A stretch of DNA of 64,000 bases from Paenibacillaceae bacterium (GTDB lineage Bacteria > Bacillota > Bacilli > Paenibacillales > NBRC-103111): the NCBI GenBank assembly GCA_029256185.1, contig JAQSYI010000010.1, positions 1 to 64,000 on the forward strand, in the 5' to 3' direction. The notes under the pieces were generated by a model that saw nothing but the letters and a program-made list of their open reading frames with translations, had not been told where the DNA came from and made no database searches. Shown here piece after piece: positions 18,481 through 29,700 of the stretch. The position numbers were made by a program, and so were the translations under genes. The number at the start of each line of letters is the position of its first letter. Position 1 is the stretch's first letter.

Positions 18481-20445
18481 TCAGGTATAATGGGGGAGCT
18501 GGTGTAGGATAAAATCGTTCGGCCCGACGGTAAGCGAAGCATGTTCTCCCGGCAATCGGACGGTTATCGGTATTTCATTCTTATTCAGCACAAAGAAGGC
18601 GGCCAGCCGGTTACTGTCATCATAAAGCCGGATCATTTCCGTCTTCGCGGGCAGCTCCACAGGTTCAAGCTGAAGCTGGTCGGCACTTCTCTGCAGGATC
18701 CGCTTCATTAACTTTTGGTCAGGGATGCCGGCCAGAAAGACTACCCGCCCCCCTCCGTTGCAGTTTTCCGCCACCGCCGGCGTACCCTTCTCCGATTCGG
18801 GGGCTGTAACGTAAGCCAACACGTTGATGCTTTCCCCGTTTGGCTTAATTTTTTGAAAAAACTTATCTAACATGTGCCCTTCATTGGACAAAGAAGAAGC
18901 CAGCTTGACAGAGCTGGGCGGCTTGACCGTTTGCCACTTCCTGAGATCAAGACCCGTCAGCCTCTCTAGAGGCTTTCTGTCATCGCCGTAAAGTTGCCAA
19001 TTGTCCCGAGACTTCTGCATAAAATCACCGGTTATAATGACTGTCCCGCCAGAAGCGGCAAACTGCTGCAGCTTCTCCAGCGACTCCTTTGTTTCGGTTA
19101 CATGGAATGGAACCATAACCATTTTGTAAGACGGCAGCTCATCCAGGCTGAATATGAAATCAACCCCGATTCCCAGTTCAAACAGCGGAATATAGACATC
19201 ATGATAAAGCTCCCGATGGTAATCGACAATGGTATTGATGATCGTATGGTAAGTCATGGACGATTCATAGGAATGGAGGATGGCCGTATCATTTTTCATT
19301 CGAAGCTTCGCCAAGCTCTGCCCCTCACCCTGAAGCCACTCGTTTGTCCGCTTGTAAACCCCATAGACTTCACCCGGGGTACCGTCATAATCCACGATAC
19401 CCTGAAAGTCCTGCTCTCCGCCGTAGCTAATTTGCCGCCAACTAAATCCGCATATTATGTCCGCCCCTCTTGCAAAGGCTTCGACAATTTGCAACCTGGT
19501 TTGCTCCGGATCCATCCCGAATTCCTGGAAGCCGGTACACTGCTCCAGCACCCAGAAAGGTGTAGTTTTTTTGATCGAACGGTAAAAATCGTGATGGAAC
19601 GAAGCCAATGACGGCTCCAAATCATAATTGTCAAAGGAAACAGTGTCCAGCCCCGCATCCATGGTATGGTCGTATTTATCCGTCCAAAATAGTGTGTAGC
19701 GGTTGGTGGTCACCGGCACTGATCCGGTACGCTGCTTCAAAATGGAAAATTGGCTGAACAGGAAATCTTTCATCGAATCGGAATAAAACAGCAAATAATC
19801 TTTCCGTAACGAAGGATTGAATAGATGGACGTTGTGTCCGAGAGGAACCGGAATCTCGGACCAGTCCGTGAATTCGAAGCTGAAAAAGGTTCCTCCCCAG
19901 CGCCTGTTCAGCTCGCTCAGAGAGCCGTATCTCTGCTTCAGCCAATGCTGGAAGCTTCTTCGGCAAACCTCACAATGGCAAATGAATTCTTCCCCGCCAA
20001 GCTCATTATCGATTTGCCAGCCTTTAAGGGCCGGATGATTGCCGTAGTGCTCTGCCATTTTGGCCGTTATGCGATCTGCGTAGTATCGGTAGTTGCGGTT
20101 GTTGAAGCAGTAGTTCCGCCGCTGTCCCGGGTTGAAAGGCTTCCCTTCGCCCGTGAAGGGAATGGCGTCCGGATATTTGGCCATTATCCATGGCATCGGC
20201 GATGCCGTTGGCGTGCATAGGATGACTTTCAGGCCTTGCGCAGCAAAGACCCCCAACGCCTCGTCCATCCAGGAAAAATCGAATACGCCCTCCTGGGGCT
20301 CGAATTTGCTCCAGGCAAATTCTCCGGTCCGGATGAAATGAAACCCCGCCTGCTTCATCAGACGAGCATCGTTCTCCCACTGCTCTCTCGGGAAACGCTC
20401 GGGATAATAGCTGGATCCGCATAATAATCGCTTCGTAGGGGTCAT
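18481..20445 (-). CDS. GH42 beta-galactosidase
   Basis: A 654-residue intracellular glycosidase of family 42. The N terminus LLCGSSYYPERFPREQWENDARLMK and RTGEFAWSKFEPQEG are hallmark GH42 segments. The acid/base Glu is in GWQIDNELGG (about residue 147) and the nucleophile Glu in WVLEQCTGFQEF (about 310). A zinc-binding cluster reads CHCEVCRRS (about 155-163). A trimerisation domain follows at about 390-590 (MVMVPFHVTETKESLEKLQQFAASGGTV) and a C-terminal beta domain ends the protein. It is the last gene of the second uptake operon, after a hairpin, and should release galactose (or arabinose) from imported oligosaccharide. Confidence 0.93.
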   Translation of the reverse strand: MTPTKRLLCGSSYYPERFPREQWENDARLMKQAGFHFIRTGEFAWSKFEPQEGVFDFSWMDEALGVFAAQGLKVILCTPTASPMPWIMAKYPDAIPFTGEGKPFNPGQRRNYCFNNRNYRYYADRITAKMAEHYGNHPALKGWQIDNELGGEEFICHCEVCRRSFQHWLKQRYGSLSELNRRWGGTFFSFEFTDWSEIPVPLGHNVHLFNPSLRKDYLLFYSDSMKDFLFSQFSILKQRTGSVPVTTNRYTLFWTDKYDHTMDAGLDTVSFDNYDLEPSLASFHHDFYRSIKKTTPFWVLEQCTGFQEFGMDPEQTRLQIVEAFARGADIICGFSWRQISYGGEQDFQGIVDYDGTPGEVYGVYKRTNEWLQGEGQSLAKLRMKNDTAILHSYESSMTYHTIINTIVDYHRELYHDVYIPLFELGIGVDFIFSLDELPSYKMVMVPFHVTETKESLEKLQQFAASGGTVIITGDFMQKSRDNWQLYGDDRKPLERLTGLDLRKWQTVKPPSSVKLASSLSNEGHMLDKFFQKIKPNGESINVLAYVTAPESEKGTPAVAENCNGGGRVVFLAGIPDQKLMKRILQRSADQLQLEPVELPAKTEMIRLYDDSNRLAAFFVLNKNEIPITVRLPGEHASLTVGPNDFILHQLPHYT

Positions 20446-20483
20446 GGATGTTACCTGCCTTTACCTGTTATTGTTGGATAAAA

Positions 20484-20506
20484 CGACGGAGACAAATGTC
20501 TCCGTC
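20484..20506 (-). terminator. Intercistronic hairpin between binding protein and GH42 genes
   Basis: CGACGGAGACA and TGTCTCCGTCG form an 11-bp stem on the minus strand, followed by TTTTATCC. The weak T tract suggests a partial terminator or mRNA-stabilising hairpin, which would keep binding-protein mRNA more abundant than that of the enzyme. Confidence 0.6.
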
Positions 20507-20519
20507 GCCCGCGCCATAT

Positions 20520-22055
20520 CTACTTCTTGAAGGCTGAGATTTGCTTTTCAAGCTCGATCTGTACTTTTTTTACGTAGCTTTCCGCTTCTTTTTTGAATTT
20601 CGTCCAATACTCATCCGGATCCACCACACCGTTCATGATAGGCCCGTAATATTTCGCCTCGATGGAGTTGTACTGTGTGATTTCGTTAGCTACTGGCGTA
20701 GCGTCAAATTTGAAGCCGGCCAACACGCTTTTCGTGAAATTGGAGCTGTCTCGGGTGTATTTTTCCACCGCCATTTCTTCCTCGGAGATGCCTGCTTTGA
20801 TCCGGTCCGTTACCGGATTCCAAATCCAAGCATAAGGGAACCAGGTGTACGCGTTTCCATCGCCGAGGACCTTGTATTGGTTCTCACCGGCCGGCTCCCA
20901 ATGAGTGCCTTGGATACCGTAAGCCAGTAGGTCGTAGTTGGCTGGTTCATTGGCCCAGTTGAGGAATTGGATGGCGCGTTCTTTGTTTTTGCTGCGGGTC
21001 GGAATGGAAATGAAATTAAAGGCGGCAAATTCCGATACCTGCTTATCGCTGGATTGGAAGAAGGTGATGGCTTCCAGTTGGGCTCCTGGAACACTTTTTA
21101 ACGCGGCATCAAAATCTCCCGGGACACTAAAGCCATTATTGGCAATTACAGCGACTTTACCTTTCTTAAACTCGTCGGGCCCTTTGACTGCCATAATGTC
21201 CGGATGGATGATTTTATCCTGGTACATCTTTCTTGTTTCCTTAATCCTGTCCCATACTTTTGGGTCCATCTGATCGAACAGGTTGTAAACCTTAGAATCA
21301 TTCCCGACGTGATAGAGCACCAGACTTTGGGATAAGGCCTGCGTGCTGATAGGAGCATCCTTCACATCACGGAAGCTGTAAGGCACGATGGTCATATTGC
21401 CGGTAGGCAAGGCGGTCACGTAAGGCACGATGTCGGGCATCTTCTCTTTAACGGTAGCGAGGAATTTCGTCAACTCATCATAAGACTTGATCGGAGCAAC
21501 ACCCAGCTTCTCACGGATGTCCTTGCGCACCACATAGGTAGCTCCCGGATCCTTAAACTTATTGTTAAGCGGAATCCCCATTATTTTTCCGTTGAATTTG
21601 TTCGCATCCATAAGCTCCGGGGGAAGATTCTTCAGAATATTGGGGCCGTACTGCTTCAGGAGATCATCCAGGGGCGCATAGTTGTCGGCTGCAATCATTT
21701 CATTCATGGTGTTCCACGGCGCGTCGAAAACAAGATCCAGGTCATCCCCTGCCGACAGCATAATTTGAGTCTTCTGCTTCAGATCGGACCAAGGGATAAA
21801 AGTAACATTCAGCTTCACATTCAGGCTGTCGGCCATCCTTTTTTCGGCCTCGGTGATAACTTTGTCGAAGGCGGCCGGCCGGTCGCCGGGCAGGGTAATC
21901 TTCAAGGTAACCGCAGCCGGCTTCTGGCCTCCGGTTTGTGCAGGCGTTTGTTTGTCCTCCTTGCTGCCATTAGCATCATCCGAACTGCAACCGGCAAACA
22001 CCGTTGTGAACAGCATAACGGCCAATCCCATACTTAACCATTTGGTTTTACGCAT
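20520..22055 (-). CDS. LplA-like sugar-binding lipoprotein
   Basis: A 511-residue family 1 solute-binding protein from ATG 22055, preceded by GGGGAAGG. The signal MRKTKWLSMGLAVMLFTTVFAGC has lipobox FAGC; a charged linker follows. LKITLPGDRPAAFDKVITEAEKR, DLVFDAPWNTMNEMI and GIQGTHWEP are typical of the LplA group. It is followed by GH42 and preceded by two permeases, giving a complete importer lacking only the ATPase. The longer frame from 22085 has no ribosome site. Confidence 0.9.
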   Translation of the reverse strand: MRKTKWLSMGLAVMLFTTVFAGCSSDDANGSKEDKQTPAQTGGQKPAAVTLKITLPGDRPAAFDKVITEAEKRMADSLNVKLNVTFIPWSDLKQKTQIMLSAGDDLDLVFDAPWNTMNEMIAADNYAPLDDLLKQYGPNILKNLPPELMDANKFNGKIMGIPLNNKFKDPGATYVVRKDIREKLGVAPIKSYDELTKFLATVKEKMPDIVPYVTALPTGNMTIVPYSFRDVKDAPISTQALSQSLVLYHVGNDSKVYNLFDQMDPKVWDRIKETRKMYQDKIIHPDIMAVKGPDEFKKGKVAVIANNGFSVPGDFDAALKSVPGAQLEAITFFQSSDKQVSEFAAFNFISIPTRSKNKERAIQFLNWANEPANYDLLAYGIQGTHWEPAGENQYKVLGDGNAYTWFPYAWIWNPVTDRIKAGISEEEMAVEKYTRDSSNFTKSVLAGFKFDATPVANEITQYNSIEAKYYGPIMNGVVDPDEYWTKFKKEAESYVKKVQIELEKQISAFKK

Positions 22056-22131
22056 TTGTAGGACCTTCCCCTTTCTGTTTATCATGATATATGCTTAACC
22101 GCATTAGGCGGCAGAAGCCGGTACAGCCTTA

Positions 22132-23073
22132 TCATCCCTTGACGGAGCCGATGGTCAAGCCTTTGACATAATATCGCTGCAGGAACGGATACAGCAATAT
22201 GATCGGGCCGATTGTCACGCAGACAGTAGCCAACTGAATGCCATAGGTCGGTACAGTGACGGCATAATTGGTGCTGCTCGCCCCGCCGATATAGGACTGA
22301 GCGTTCATGTTGGAAACTAGCTGTCGGATCATGATCTGCAGCGGGTGCAACTTATAATCGTCGATAAATAGCAGCGCCAGCCACCAGTCATTCCAATATT
22401 GCAGCGCGTAGAATAAAGCTACCGTTGCCAGCACCGGCTTCGAGATCGGAAGGATAATCTGCCAGAAGATGCGAAACTCGCTTGCACCGTCCACAGTAGC
22501 AGCCTCATTGATCTCATAAGGAAGCGTCCTGAAAAAGGAAACCAGAATGAACACGAAAAAAGGATTGAGCAAGTAGGGCAGGATTAAGGCCCAGATCGTA
22601 TCCTTCAAGTGAAGCCAGTTTGACATCAGAATATAAAATCCGACCAGTCCTGCACCGAACAGCATCGTAAAGTATGTCAGAAAAGAAAGAATCTGGCCGT
22701 ATTTCACTTTCCGGTGCGCAAGCACGTACCCGTAAGATGAGCTTAGCGCCAAAGCCAGCATCGTACCGATCCCCGTTACCAGCGCCGTGATGCCGTAGCT
22801 CTGGAAAACCTGCTTCCCTGAGAAGAGATACTTGTACGCATATACACTGAAATCGGTCGGGAACAAATGGAAGCCTTTGGTCCGGAGACTCTCTTCCGTT
22901 GCAAAGGAATCCACAATAACCATCCAGAACGGCAGCAGGCATATAGCTGTAAAAACAGAAATGAAAAGATAGATGAACCAGAGAAACAGCTTATCGCCCC
23001 ATGTGGTGTCAACTTTTACCTTGGCGCCTGATGGGGCTCTAACGGTGCCCATCCTCAAGTTGATATCACTCAT
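22132..23073 (-). CDS. Carbohydrate ABC transporter permease, LplC/MalG type
   Basis: 313 residues, about six membrane helices; the first is LFLWFIYLFISVFTAICLLPF. The EAA loop reads NEAATVDGASEFRIFWQIILPISKP, an excellent match to the ATPase-contact consensus, and the C terminus KGLTIGSVKG is characteristic of this group. It starts 15 bases after the partner permease and precedes the binding-protein gene. Confidence 0.93.
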   Translation of the reverse strand: MSDINLRMGTVRAPSGAKVKVDTTWGDKLFLWFIYLFISVFTAICLLPFWMVIVDSFATEESLRTKGFHLFPTDFSVYAYKYLFSGKQVFQSYGITALVTGIGTMLALALSSSYGYVLAHRKVKYGQILSFLTYFTMLFGAGLVGFYILMSNWLHLKDTIWALILPYLLNPFFVFILVSFFRTLPYEINEAATVDGASEFRIFWQIILPISKPVLATVALFYALQYWNDWWLALLFIDDYKLHPLQIMIRQLVSNMNAQSYIGGASSTNYAVTVPTYGIQLATVCVTIGPIILLYPFLQRYYVKGLTIGSVKG

Positions 23074-23087
23074 CAGTTTCTCCTCCT

Positions 23088-23999
23088 TTAAAATAACGCC
23101 GAATCGCGATCGATTCGTTTTACCAGCCCATTGAACAGTACGATGGTGATCAGTCCCATAAAGGATTGATACAGGACAACCGCCGAAGACATACCGAAGT
23201 TGCCCATTTGCCGCAGAGCCCTGAACGAGTAAGTATCGATAATATCTGTTGTCGGGAACAGCACTCCATTGTCGCCGACAATGCCGTATACCATGCCGAA
23301 ATCGCCGTAGAAAATTCTGCCCACCGCCAAAAGGGCCAGCACGAATAACGTAGGACGTATCAGCGGTAATGTGATGTGGAATACCTGCTGGAATCTCGTG
23401 GCGCCGTCAATCCGCGCGCTTTCGTAATATTCGGATGAAATCGATGTGATGGCGGCCAAGAAAATAATCGAATAGTAACCCGATTGCTTCCAGACGTAAA
23501 CTATCGTCAGAATGGCTGGCCACACATTGGGTGTACTGAACCATTTTATCGGCTCTGCACCGAAGGAACTCAGCATTTTGTTGAGCAATCCATCTGTTGT
23601 GCCCAGAATGGCCATCGCCATCAGGCCGACGACGACCCAGGAAATAAAGTAGGGCATGAAGATCAAGGATTGGGCCGTTCGCTTAAATAGGATTGATTTG
23701 ATTTCGTTTAAGAATATCGCCAGGATCAGAGCTATACCTAAACCGAACATAATGAACAGACTATTGAGAAATATCGTATTAAGAGTTACCCTAATCCAAT
23801 CCTGTCCCATAAAGAAAAATTTGAAATTGCTGAATCCCACCCAATCGCTTCCCCATAGCCCCTTGTTGATATTGAACCGCTTGAAAGCAATCACATGTCC
23901 GAACATTGGAAGATAAGCGAACACCAGCAGAAACATAACGCCTGGTACAGCCAGCAGGTACAACTGCCGGTTCGTTTTCAATTCTCTCCATAATCCCAT
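23088..23999 (-). CDS. Carbohydrate ABC transporter permease, LplB type
   Basis: 303 residues. The N terminus ends in YLLAVPGVMFLLVFAYLPMFGHVIAFKRFN, the usual start of LplB-like permeases. The EAA loop is YYESARIDGATRFQQVFHITLPLIRP. It is the first transport gene of the second operon and pairs with the following permease. The preceding AraC-type regulator gene ends in a terminator, so a promoter must lie in 24000-24120. Confidence 0.93.
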   Translation of the reverse strand: MGLWRELKTNRQLYLLAVPGVMFLLVFAYLPMFGHVIAFKRFNINKGLWGSDWVGFSNFKFFFMGQDWIRVTLNTIFLNSLFIMFGLGIALILAIFLNEIKSILFKRTAQSLIFMPYFISWVVVGLMAMAILGTTDGLLNKMLSSFGAEPIKWFSTPNVWPAILTIVYVWKQSGYYSIIFLAAITSISSEYYESARIDGATRFQQVFHITLPLIRPTLFVLALLAVGRIFYGDFGMVYGIVGDNGVLFPTTDIIDTYSFRALRQMGNFGMSSAVVLYQSFMGLITIVLFNGLVKRIDRDSALF

Positions 24000-24120
24000 C
24001 TGCTACTCTCCTTTCTACTATGATGCAATCGGTTTGCGAGTTCAGTTGCCCTGTATCCAATTTACGAGTTCCCGGGTAGGCTGTATAGTTCTGGTCCTGA
24101 CCATTTGGTATTGAAACAGG

Positions 24121-24172
24121 AAAAAAAGACGGTTCTGATCCAGGCTGTTCAGCAGTTTTCATATCGGAACCG
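24121..24172 (-). terminator. Terminator after the membrane AraC regulator; overlaps a 19-bp palindrome
   Basis: The minus strand reads CGGTTCCGAT-loop-ATCAGAACCG, then TCTTTTTTT. Partly overlapping it, 24162-24180 is a perfect palindrome (TATCGGAAC-C-GTTCCGATA on the plus strand), which could compete with the terminator stem or serve as an operator. Confidence 0.6.
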
Positions 24173-24251
24173 TTCCGATAGCCTGAATCAAAAGATGGCA
24201 GCCCTTGAACAGATCTCTCCGTTAAAGGACTGCCCCATGGCTGCCGCACAG

Positions 24252-26498
24252 TTATTCCTTGTGCATCTGTCTGTATTCGTTCGGCGTAAGACCGGTTGAT
24301 TTTTTGAATACTGTGAAGAAGTGGCTCTTCGTCTGAAAGCCGGAACGTTCGGCGATGTCTGCAATACTCAGTTCGGTTTCAACAAGCAGCATCTTGACAT
24401 GGCGGATTCGCTCCGCCAATAAGTAATCGGCAATGGAGGTTCCCACAGAATCCTTGAAAATTTGCCGGATATAGCGGACGGACAATGAAATATGATCCGC
24501 GATTTGATCGATATTCAGCATCGGATCGTGTAACCTGCTGCGGATATATTCAACGATTTCCCCCGTGATCTCCAGCTTTCGGCCTGTACCGCCTTCCCCC
24601 CGGTCCGGAATTTCGATCTGCTTAATCAGCTCCGTCGCCAGCCAATTCCGCACCTCCATCAGCGTATTAAACTGTTCTAGGAACTTCTGGATGGATCGGG
24701 CATTCGCCTGATCCATGATTGAATGGAACGCACGGATGATGGTATAGAGGATCAAGGTCAGTTGGAATTGGCATTCCCGGTAAGGCAGCGATTGCATATT
24801 CTGCACCAACCGGTCGAGAAACAGCTCGACCTTCTCCGCCCGACCCGCGCGGACCGCTTGAATCAGATTATCCAGTTCCGCATCACCGGGAAGCGGCTCG
24901 ATCATCTTCATATAGGTCTCGTAGTCGTCTTCGCGGTAAACCTTGTCTTCCCCGTTTACAAACTTTAGCAGAGTCAGCTCATGGACATGCTCATAGCTGA
25001 AATGGATATCGTCTTCAGGATGGCGGAGATCGCTAATGGCTGCTGCCGTTTCGATCTTGACCCACCGTTCAATCTGCCGCTGGATCTCTTCCAGCAGTGC
25101 CGATGTTTCGACCAAGTCGGCTTCCTCGCAGCCGATCAGCACAACAACATGGTCCCCGCCCATGTCCAGACTTTCCACCGCGAATTTCCTGCCGCTCATA
25201 ATTTCTTCGGCGATATTACCCATCGCATATTTCATCAGCTTACGGGATGAGAAATCATATGTATCGGCAAATTTCTGATACCCTTCGATCCGAAGTACAG
25301 CCAGTTGAATCATACTGCCGACAAGGAGGCTCGTATTGCTCTCGAGATAGGGTTTCGTATGGCTGGAAAGCTTCCCGTTCAACACCCACTGCCGGAGGAA
25401 ATCCTCCTTGATCAATCCTTGATGATCGCGGATGGAACTGCGGAAATCGTCGACTTTATTCACCAATAAATCAATGCCCCGTTCCAGAACACCAAGCTCC
25501 TTGCCGTCGTCGAAAGTCCCCTCCCTTCCTTGAAAATCCAGCTTTTGCTGAAGATTAAGGGCCAAGCGGCTGAAAGGGCGAATATTGGCACGAAGGTTCC
25601 AATACAGGAAAGCAAGCAGTGTCAGCAATATTGCAGCCGCTGAACCAGCAAGCAGGTATTGGAACCGCTCCACCTTCGATTTGAACTCGTTCATCCGCGT
25701 CAAATAATAGATGGACCAGCTTTGGGAGCGCATGCTTGTATAATTAACAATCCAGGAATCCTGCCCTTGCCGGAATGTAAACGGACCATCATGGATCGAT
25801 TGGCCTTTGGCTGCGATCTCCTGCGACAGCCGATCATCCATTTCACCCAGAACCGGCTTCCCATCCTCATTCAGAATGGCCACCTGAACACCGATTTCCT
25901 TATTAAATTGCAGCAGGTACGTTCTCAATGCTTCCGTATCAAGTGTAATAAAAAGATAGCCGCTGTAAGGAGCTTTGGAGCCGGAAGGAAACAACAAGGC
26001 CATAACTTGCTTACCGTCGGATGGATACACGAAATATTCCAGAATTCCGTCCCTGCTTTCATCCAGAATGTCCAGCATCCCTTGATCCGGGTAATCCTCC
26101 TTCTGAACTAGCCCGTCCTGTGAATCGAATACGCGTCCGGTCATCAGATTGACCATCACGATTTTGGATATAAAGGGCTCGAAGGCCTTAAATTTCGTAA
26201 TCGAATTCCGCGCCTCGGACTGAATGACCCCATCCTCATAAGCCGAATACATCCAGTTCTTCAATGCCGGATCATCATACATCCGCAGTCCGTAATCCTT
26301 CAGCTTGCGGAATATAAACTCAGTGTTTTCTAACGTCTGGTTCAGCTTATCCCCTGACAGCTTCTGTATCTCCGAATAGGCATAGTGTGAAAATTGCGCC
26401 GATACCCATACGAAAAAGGGAACGGTCATCGCCATCATGGCAATAGATATGACTAAAAACATACGGATATAGGTTTGTTTCGGCCGAATGCTTCTCAC
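24252..26498 (-). CDS. Membrane-bound sensor-regulator with AraC DNA-binding domain
   Basis: A 748-residue single-chain sensor, start GTG 26498 five bases after GGGGGGAG. Membrane helix 1 (MFLVISIAMMAMTVPFFVWV) and helix 2 (LLAGSAAAILLTLLAFLYW, about residue 290) bound an extracytoplasmic Cache-like domain. A cytoplasmic middle region resembles a degenerate GGDEF/YesN spacer. Two HTH motifs at the C terminus (LNIDQIADHISLSVRYIRQIFKD and SIADIAERSGFQTKSHFFTVFKK) are AraC type. Such proteins read an extracellular sugar and activate the adjacent uptake operon without a separate kinase. It lies directly upstream of that operon. Confidence 0.9.
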   Translation of the reverse strand: MRSIRPKQTYIRMFLVISIAMMAMTVPFFVWVSAQFSHYAYSEIQKLSGDKLNQTLENTEFIFRKLKDYGLRMYDDPALKNWMYSAYEDGVIQSEARNSITKFKAFEPFISKIVMVNLMTGRVFDSQDGLVQKEDYPDQGMLDILDESRDGILEYFVYPSDGKQVMALLFPSGSKAPYSGYLFITLDTEALRTYLLQFNKEIGVQVAILNEDGKPVLGEMDDRLSQEIAAKGQSIHDGPFTFRQGQDSWIVNYTSMRSQSWSIYYLTRMNEFKSKVERFQYLLAGSAAAILLTLLAFLYWNLRANIRPFSRLALNLQQKLDFQGREGTFDDGKELGVLERGIDLLVNKVDDFRSSIRDHQGLIKEDFLRQWVLNGKLSSHTKPYLESNTSLLVGSMIQLAVLRIEGYQKFADTYDFSSRKLMKYAMGNIAEEIMSGRKFAVESLDMGGDHVVVLIGCEEADLVETSALLEEIQRQIERWVKIETAAAISDLRHPEDDIHFSYEHVHELTLLKFVNGEDKVYREDDYETYMKMIEPLPGDAELDNLIQAVRAGRAEKVELFLDRLVQNMQSLPYRECQFQLTLILYTIIRAFHSIMDQANARSIQKFLEQFNTLMEVRNWLATELIKQIEIPDRGEGGTGRKLEITGEIVEYIRSRLHDPMLNIDQIADHISLSVRYIRQIFKDSVGTSIADYLLAERIRHVKMLLVETELSIADIAERSGFQTKSHFFTVFKKSTGLTPNEYRQMHKE

Positions 26499-26692
26499 TT
26501 GTGCTCCCCCCGTTGTTAAGATAATCGACAAAACATTCCCACTCTATATTATCTATTGTTTTCGTTCCTAAGCAAGTGCTCATTACGGAATAGAGGTACT
26601 GAAATGTGCAGAACCTCCCGCCTGCAAGTAACGCGGCGGACATCTACTTCACGTTCCTCTACTCGGATCACGCGGCTGTGAGGCACACAAAG

Positions 26693-26723
26693 AAACCACA
26701 AGCAGGGCGGTCGCTTGTGGTTT
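26693..26723 (-). terminator. Hairpin after the large secreted protein gene
   Basis: AAACCACAAGC and GCTTGTGGTTT form an 11-bp stem with a short loop, 15 bases past the stop codon. T-rich sequence follows on both strands (TTTCTTTG on minus). Confidence 0.65.
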
Positions 26724-26738
26724 TATGTACCATGGTCT

Positions 26739-29700
26739 TTATTCTTGGATTAATTGCAGATCATCAAACCATGCTGTACCCGATCCGTTCAGCCTTGCCG
26801 AGATGGTTGCTTTTGCCGCGTTCGACGGCGAAGTCACTGTAACCGAAACCTGTGCCCACCCATTCGTTCCGGTTAACACATTGGTATAAATGCTGCCTCC
26901 GATCCAAGCACCTGTCGAATCCGAGAATCCTATGGCATAATAAGCGCCTTCCGAAGGCTTAGGCGATATCACAGCATCGGTTTTGATCCATCCTTTGAGC
27001 GTATACGATTTGTTCGGACTTACAGCAATCCGATTCGAGATTAGATCCTTATTCACTCCACCTATGGCCGTAATTGCATTGGTCACCTTAAGCGAATGGT
27101 CCCCGCTGTGCACAGCGTCGCCAGCCCAGGTAACTGTTGGCGAACCGCCCCAGTTAAAGGCAGACCATGTATTCGCATTAATCGGGTTAAGTTCAAATCC
27201 GGCGTTTGGAACCGGTACGTACAATTTCAGTTGCGTATACAAATTGTTTAACGAATGAGCAATATTAACTAATGTGGTAGGATCATATACGCGTGCACCA
27301 TAGTAACCGTAAGTGTTGAATGGATACTGGTAGCCAGGATCGATGATCAGCGGAAACTGCTTGACGCCGTTCGCCCCGGACTGGTCAGGAACCGGTGTAT
27401 TCAAGGTACTGATTAACTGGTTCAAGATCATCTTTATCGTCGTAATTCCCACCGTCGGATTTCTTTCCTCCGAGTTGCCCAAAAACAGCTTGATGTTATA
27501 GGCATATCCATTAGCAAACCCCAATCTCCAGAAATGGTTTTGAAGCCTGTCGTCATTGGGCCATCCCGAATTATCCTGTCCCTTGTGGCCTGTGTCGATA
27601 TCAACAGCATGAAACATCATTCTATAATTCGGTACCTCATAATGAAGCTCTCCGCCCGATACCATAGTCACTTCATCATACACGGAGGTAGTCAATGCTT
27701 CGTAATGGGGCTGCAAGACATTGTTTGGACCACTCGTAACAATCGGCACATACTGCCCGTTGACCACGGAATTGTAAGGAACCTCATTACTGTTCACAAA
27801 ATTATGAAAGATCGGGTTCGATAACATGTTTTTGATATAGTTATATGCCACTGTATTCCCTGCTTGCTTATGGCCCCACATATAGACGACTCCAGAGGTG
27901 AATTCCATATTCGACACCCCGGTCTTGCTGGCTACATCATCGGGCAGATTGGCAATATGGTTATAACCGTAATTATCGACGAAGCCGCGCTTGTTAATCG
28001 CCGCCTGGCCAGCCGCATCCGCAATTTGCCACAGCAGCGGCGATTGGTTGTAGAACATGCCAATGGTATAGATGCCGTGTAGAGTCCACACATTATAGGT
28101 TCCATTGAGAATCTGATTTTCCCAATAGGAAACCGAAGTCATTCCAGATGCTACATTCGCATTCACAATCGAATCTGCCGTGCTTTTGTAAGCGGGATTT
28201 CCGGTAATCTTATAGTTGACGTAATTGGCAAGCGCACTCATTGTCCACGCATCCGGCCTTAAATTTGCATTTCCAGCCAGATCATTGATCTGTTTAATAA
28301 GAGGTACGATATCGGTATCGAATGACCCGCCCATTTTATCCACAATGCCTACCAGCGGATTAGCGTATTCAATCGCTTTTCTGTTGAGACTGCCTGCGGA
28401 AGTATCATTGTTAATAATATAGCTGGTATACGTTTTATTGTGCGTGTAGAAATGAAAATAGAATTTAGTCAGGCCGACAGGAACATCATTGGGTCCAATA
28501 ATTCTTAATTGATCGCCATAATAATCGATATTGGTAAATCCGTCGTCATGCAAGGCGACTGGGATGAAGGCGGTCTGAGTGGAGCTGTCTACGACGGCAA
28601 GCTTGGTATCACCCGCCAAAGAGCTTCCGGTGGTGCCCAGACTATAGCTGACTATCTGATCATTGCGAGTAGGAGTGTCGTTTCCCCCCAGATAAATAGG
28701 GCCCTGCAGCAGGTATAAGGGAGTTCCCCCGCTCACGCCGGAATCCGGATTGCTACTGGCTCCCCCGTATTCCACAACCTGGTCAAAATAGCTATTGTAC
28801 TTGGGTATCAGATACTCGATCGTCTGATAGGCATCTACGGGCGTTCCTGCTCTTTTCTGTTGGTTGACAATCGTAACCTTGGCAAATAAAGGACCATTCT
28901 CATAGGTTAAGCTGTCGTTTTGCTGGGTATTCGAGGTGTTATCCATGTTCGTGGCAAGACTCTCTCCTTCGACGAACGAAAGGGAATCAAACCATGCTGT
29001 GCCTCCCGCGTTCAAGCTACAAAAGAGAGAGACCTTTGTTGCGTTTAACGGCACATTGGTAACTGCAGTATATACCTGTGCCCACGAGGAAGAGGAGGTG
29101 CTGTTCGAATAGACCTCGCTGATCAGGTTATTGGCGGCATCATAAAACTTATATCCCATTGCAGCTCCTGTATTTGTACCGCTAGCTGGCAAACTGATGG
29201 CAGATGCTTTGATCCACCCTTCCACATAATATTGATAGCCTTGTTTTACCGGAACCTTATCGCTTTCCCATCTCCCTTGAATGGAGGAGTTCGAATTAGT
29301 GATCTGTACCGATTTGGAACCGTTCTTGTACATGCTGTTTGACCATTGGAATACAGGACTGCCAGAGACTGCAATCGGGCTCCATCCGACTGGTGATCCG
29401 TTTATGGTGAAAGCGCCTGTCTCGAAATCATCGTTCATGTTCGTAAAAAGAGCTTCCAGTCGGATGCTCGCTCTTGGCCCAGCAAATTTATTGGTACTTG
29501 GGTTACCCGGTGATCCTATTGTTACCGTTCCCTTTGAGGATGTAATCGCCTTAATCGTACCCGGATTTGCAGTCGCGTCTTTATTAAAGGTCACACTCAG
29601 ATCGTTGCCTGCAAATGTAATGTCATTTGTATTGTTGGTAACAGTAATACTATTAACGAATGCTGCAGCCTCTGTGGACAAAATAATTGTGTACGTCTTT

